From Buchnera aphidicola (Diuraphis noxia) (GTDB lineage: Bacteria; Pseudomonadota; Gammaproteobacteria; Enterobacterales; Enterobacteriaceae), in NCBI RefSeq assembly GCF_001700895.1, contig NZ_CP013259.1, positions 186,001-250,000 of the forward strand: 64,000 nt of DNA, given 5' to 3'. Numbering within the stretch: the first letter of the stretch is position 1; each line of letters begins with the position of its first letter. This document shows, in pieces, positions 63,244-64,000 of the stretch. Below the pieces are notes generated by a model that was not told the origin of the DNA, made no database searches, and saw only the letters and a list, made by a program, of their open reading frames with translations. The translations under genes were made by a program, and so were the position numbers.

Positions 63244-63529
63244 TTTTTCCTCCAGGATACTAATTTAGTATTAGGTTTTATTTCCTAGTTCGCTATCTAT
63301 CAGATTATCCTGTAGTTTATCTAGATAAAATTAGCGCTATTTAATATAAAAAATTTTTAAAATAGTTTTTCGATATTTTTCAAATAGTTCTTATGTTAAA
63401 AATAAAAACTATTATTTTTGTTAATGATGTAATTTTTTATTATTACAAATATATCAGATATTATCAATTAGTAGAATCTAATTAAATGCAATTTATATTG
63501 ATTAATTATTGTCATGATTTAAAAGTATT
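63244..63529. other. Intergenic region upstream of ilvI
   Basis: About 286 bp between the apbE stop and ilvI, both on the minus strand. It contains the palindrome at 63316-63329 and a short hairpin ATACTAA/TTAGTAT directly before the ilvI ribosome binding site (63253-63270). No leader peptide rich in branched-chain codons is seen. The rest is featureless AT-rich sequence. Confidence 0.5.
63316..63329. promoter_or_regulatory. 14-bp perfect palindrome upstream of ilvI
   Basis: TTTATCTAGATAAA lies about 73 bp upstream of the ilvI start. Its symmetry is that of a dimeric repressor site, but it is AT-rich and no regulator can be named. E. coli ilvIH is controlled by Lrp, which has a different, degenerate site. 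Confidence 0.35.
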
Positions 63530-64000
63530 TTACTTAAGTAAAAATTTTCTAAATTGAGGAGATGTCCATGTTGAAAAAGTATTTTTTTTTTGAGTGATAA
63601 GACAAACTGCTAATTTTTCTTTTAGTATTAATTTTTTTGCTTTTTTAAATCCCATGATAAGTAATCCTGAATCCCATCCGTCTGCTTCTAAAGCAGTTGA
63701 AGAAATAACACTAACAGAAACTAAATTATGTGTTATAGGTTTTCCAGTTCTAGGATTGATTAAGTGACAAATACGTTTTCCTTTAAGATAATAATAGTTA
63801 CGGTAACATCCAGCCGTACTGATGGCACCATTTTTTAAATTTATTAATAAATGAATTGATTGGTTTTGATCTATAGGTTTTTGAATTGCAATTATTTTAG
63901 ACTGTTTTTCATTTTTTTCTGTTTCTGTTAATACAGTTCCTCCAACTGAAATAGTATAGTTGTTTATCTTTTTTTTTTAAGTATATACGATATATGATCT
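63530..64000 (-). CDS. apbE: FAD:protein FMN transferase ApbE, 3' part, frameshifted at an A10 run
   Basis: Flavin transferase that attaches FMN to Thr of proteins such as Nqr/Rnf subunits, usually a periplasmic lipoprotein. Only the C-terminal part is in the window: ISVGGTVLTET, GAISTAGCYRNYYYLKGKR, LINPRTGKPITHNLVSVSV and LEADGWDSGLLIMG, ending TWTSPQFRKFLLK and TAA at 63530. Upstream, DHISYILKK leads into the A10 run 63978-63969, after which the frame is lost; one extra A makes a 21-residue gap-free match to E. coli ApbE (ADHLARLMEQEGIS...SVGG). A second A10 at 63591-63582 is in frame. N-terminus outside the window. Confidence 0.88.

Noticed and set aside
63244..63529. A branched-chain leader peptide for ilvIH
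   Set aside because: No short ORF with Leu/Val/Ile codon clusters followed by a terminator was found in the ilvI upstream region.
1..64000. CRISPR arrays, insertion sequences, prophage, toxin-antitoxin or other defence systems
   Set aside because: No repeat arrays, transposase-like ORFs or foreign-looking genes were seen; every intact gene has an enterobacterial core orthologue.

Overview
The window is a stretch of a Buchnera aphidicola chromosome (obligate aphid endosymbiont, Gammaproteobacteria). The base composition is extremely AT-rich, the proteins are clear enterobacterial orthologues with Lys/Ile/Asn-rich drift, and the gene order (nadE-ackA-pta-yfaE-nrdBA-gyrA-ahpC-ung-grpE-nadK-bamE-ssrA ... 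thrABC ... ftsZ-dcw-ilvIH) is the order known for Buchnera. I see no mobile elements, phage genes, CRISPR arrays, rRNA or conventional tRNA genes. Host species cannot be told from the sequence alone.

Layout. 1-12 kb: end of sirB1, then NAD synthesis (nadE), acetate overflow (ackA-pta), aerobic ribonucleotide reductase (nrdAB with its ferredoxin yfaE) and gyrA, then a retained DUF2076 gene. 12-20 kb: peroxide, repair and quality-control genes (ahpC, ung, grpE, nadK, bamE, tmRNA, grxD, rnt, sodA, pth, ychF). 20-28 kb: nutritional genes for the host (thrABC, panBC) with hpt and dksA. 28-36 kb: truA, mrcB, secA, a decayed mutT, coaE, guaC. 36-45 kb: pyruvate dehydrogenase (aceE-aceF-lpd), spermidine synthesis (speE-speD), mtnN, erpA. 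45-61 kb: the minus-strand division and cell-wall cluster rsmH-ftsL-ftsI-murE-murF-mraY-murD-ftsW-murG-murC-ddlB-ftsA-ftsZ, lacking mraZ, ftsQ and lpxC. 61-64 kb: acetolactate synthase ilvIH and the 3' part of apbE.

Two observations stand out. First, eight genes (yfaE, ung, mrcB, coaE, ddlB, murF, ftsL, apbE) are out of frame exactly at a sense-strand poly(A) run, and every one is restored by one extra A. Seven of these runs would be A11 or longer in the intact frame, whereas the seven coding runs I found that need exactly A10 are all in frame. This is either poly(A) contraction rescued by RNA polymerase slippage (a phenomenon reported for Buchnera and Blochmannia) or a systematic homopolymer undercall. 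Second, upstream of thrA there is an apparently intact attenuator: a promoter, a 26-codon leader peptide with a Thr/Ile-rich core, a GC-rich segment able to pair with the terminator arm, and an intrinsic terminator. That would be retained amino-acid regulation in a genome usually described as nearly unregulated.

Functionally the region combines a minimal housekeeping core with essential amino acid and vitamin provisioning (threonine, branched-chain, pantothenate). Genes lost or decaying here (mutT, ftsQ, lpxC, extra lipoyl domains) fit ongoing genome reduction.
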